Assembly: GCA_035306605.1 (NCBI GenBank)
Contig: DATGNR010000010.1
From: Xanthomarina sp035306605
Lineage (GTDB): Bacteria > Bacteroidota > Bacteroidia > Flavobacteriales > Flavobacteriaceae
Direction: 5' to 3' (one strand)
Length of the DNA stretch: 64,000 nucleotides
Part shown: positions 63,428 through 64,000 of the stretch, piece after piece
Position numbering within the stretch: position 1 is the stretch's first letter
How the letters are laid out: every line of letters begins with the position of its first letter
Program-made: the position numbers and the translations under genes
Notes under the pieces: model-generated
The model's database searches: none
Seen by the model: only the letters and a program-made list of their open reading frames with translations
What the model was told of the DNA's origin: nothing

Positions 63428-64000
63428 TTAAATTACTTCTGAAGCTTCTTCTATTACTGGGTGTATTCCCCAACGTTGTGTGTCAGAAAAAGCAAAATCT
63501 AACTTATATTTCTCAGGAATTTCACCCCTAAGCATAGCTCCTGGTTTTATTGATGGGAAAAGCTCTTCATACGTAATCATTTCGTTAAGTGAAATACGAC
63601 GATAAATATGAGAACGTGTTAAGTTTTTAGGTTCATCTAAACCGGTAGCTCCTAATAGTTCAACAAAATTTTTAATTGTTTTTTCGTGGTAATTGGCCAC
63701 ACGAGTCTTTTTATCTTGAGGAACTAAACCAACGGTTAACTTTGGGTCTTGGGTTGTAATTCCTACAGGACACTTGTTTGTATTACAAATTAATGCCTGT
63801 ATACAACCTAATGCTAGCATCATGGCACGAGCTTGGTAACATCCGTCAGCTCCTAATGCAATAGCACGTGCAACGTGAAAAGCAGATGAAATTTTACCAG
63901 AAGCAATTAATTTAATATGTTGTCTAATATTAAGTCCATTAAGGATATTATGTACAAAATCAAGACCGTCAAGTAATGGCGCTCCTACATAATTACTAAA
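63428..64000 (-). CDS. FMN-binding glutamate synthase-like protein, C-terminal part (cut by window edge)
   Basis: The frame is open to the window end, so the gene begins beyond it; about 190 C-terminal residues are visible. ADGCYQARAMMLALGCIQA followed by CNTNKCPVGITTQDP is the FMN/3Fe-4S cluster region of the glutamate synthase large-subunit fold, with the cluster cysteines present. The single-domain 'FMN-binding glutamate synthase family' is most likely, as the C-terminus lacks the GXGXG beta-helix domain of full GltB. It may make glutamate from glutamine-derived ammonia or act on another substrate. Confidence 0.85.
   Translation of the reverse strand, partial: FSNYVGAPLLDGLDFVHNILNGLNIRQHIKLIASGKISSAFHVARAIALGADGCYQARAMMLALGCIQALICNTNKCPVGITTQDPKLTVGLVPQDKKTRVANYHEKTIKNFVELLGATGLDEPKNLTRSHIYRRISLNEMITYEELFPSIKPGAMLRGEIPEKYKLDFAFSDTQRWGIHPVIEEASEVI

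Overview
The window is AT-rich chromosomal DNA from a member of the family Flavobacteriaceae (phylum Bacteroidota). This rests on the gliding-motility and type IX secretion genes gldB, gldC and gldKLMN, the flavobacterial exosortase XrtF pair, a DAHP synthase fused to chorismate mutase, promoters of the Bacteroidota form (TTTG, 18-21 bases, TAnnTTTG) and the near absence of Shine-Dalgarno sites. Genus cannot be decided. No phage, insertion sequence, integrase or CRISPR array was seen; this is core chromosome with small accessory patches.

Layout. 1-3170: aromatic amino-acid genes (end of tyrA, DAHP synthase/chorismate mutase), then rsgA and dtd. 3246-8775: two DUF3857/transglutaminase-like exported proteins (the first broken by a 4-bp duplication), a MazG-like gene and aroA. 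8901-13118: queA, a GC-richer palindromic intergenic element, rlmN, a polyprenyl diphosphate synthase and an unassigned membrane protein. 13435-18298: dnaG, an atypical LuxR-type regulator, nadE, gldB and gldC. 18670-26886 (minus strand): an outer-membrane protein, then the elongation cassette mreB-mreC-mreD-PBP2-rodA downstream of purH. 27055-28574: a GAF protein and the XrtF pair. 28645-31885: a likely metal-handling locus (HYC_CC_PP protein, TonB receptor, exported HMA protein) with a strongly self-complementary intergenic region. 31995-39065: DUF2007 protein, groEL/groES, secG, a TPR-like protein, lptE, a sigma-54 activator and miaB. 39229-43410: two paralogous membrane proteins and topA. 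43431-49419: a degenerate arginase-fold protein and gldKLMN, the type IX secretion/gliding core. 49513-54301: FAD oxidoreductase, DUF983 protein, ABC-F ATPase, leucine-rich-repeat protein, a zinc-ribbon protein and an initiator tRNA-Met. 54690-64000 (mostly minus strand): M23 peptidase, SDR/DUF2867 protein, an alanine/glycine symporter with an unusual exported N-terminal extension, a UspA protein, a class V aminotransferase, a DUF2914 protein, an eight-residue-repeat protein and the end of a glutamate synthase-like gene.

Themes. The window carries much of cell elongation (mreBCD, PBP2, RodA), envelope biogenesis (LptE, SecG, M23 peptidase) and type IX secretion/gliding. Several proteins keep a familiar fold but have lost signature residues: DnaG without zinc ligands, a response regulator with Glu for the phospho-acceptor Asp, an arginase relative without half of its manganese ligands, and a transglutaminase-like protein without its Cys. 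No obviously new defence or mobile system was found. The best candidates for undescribed biology are the symporter fusion, the structured HYC/TonB intergenic region with its overlapping small ORF, the pseudo-arginase beside gldK and the NPxYxSxI repeat protein.
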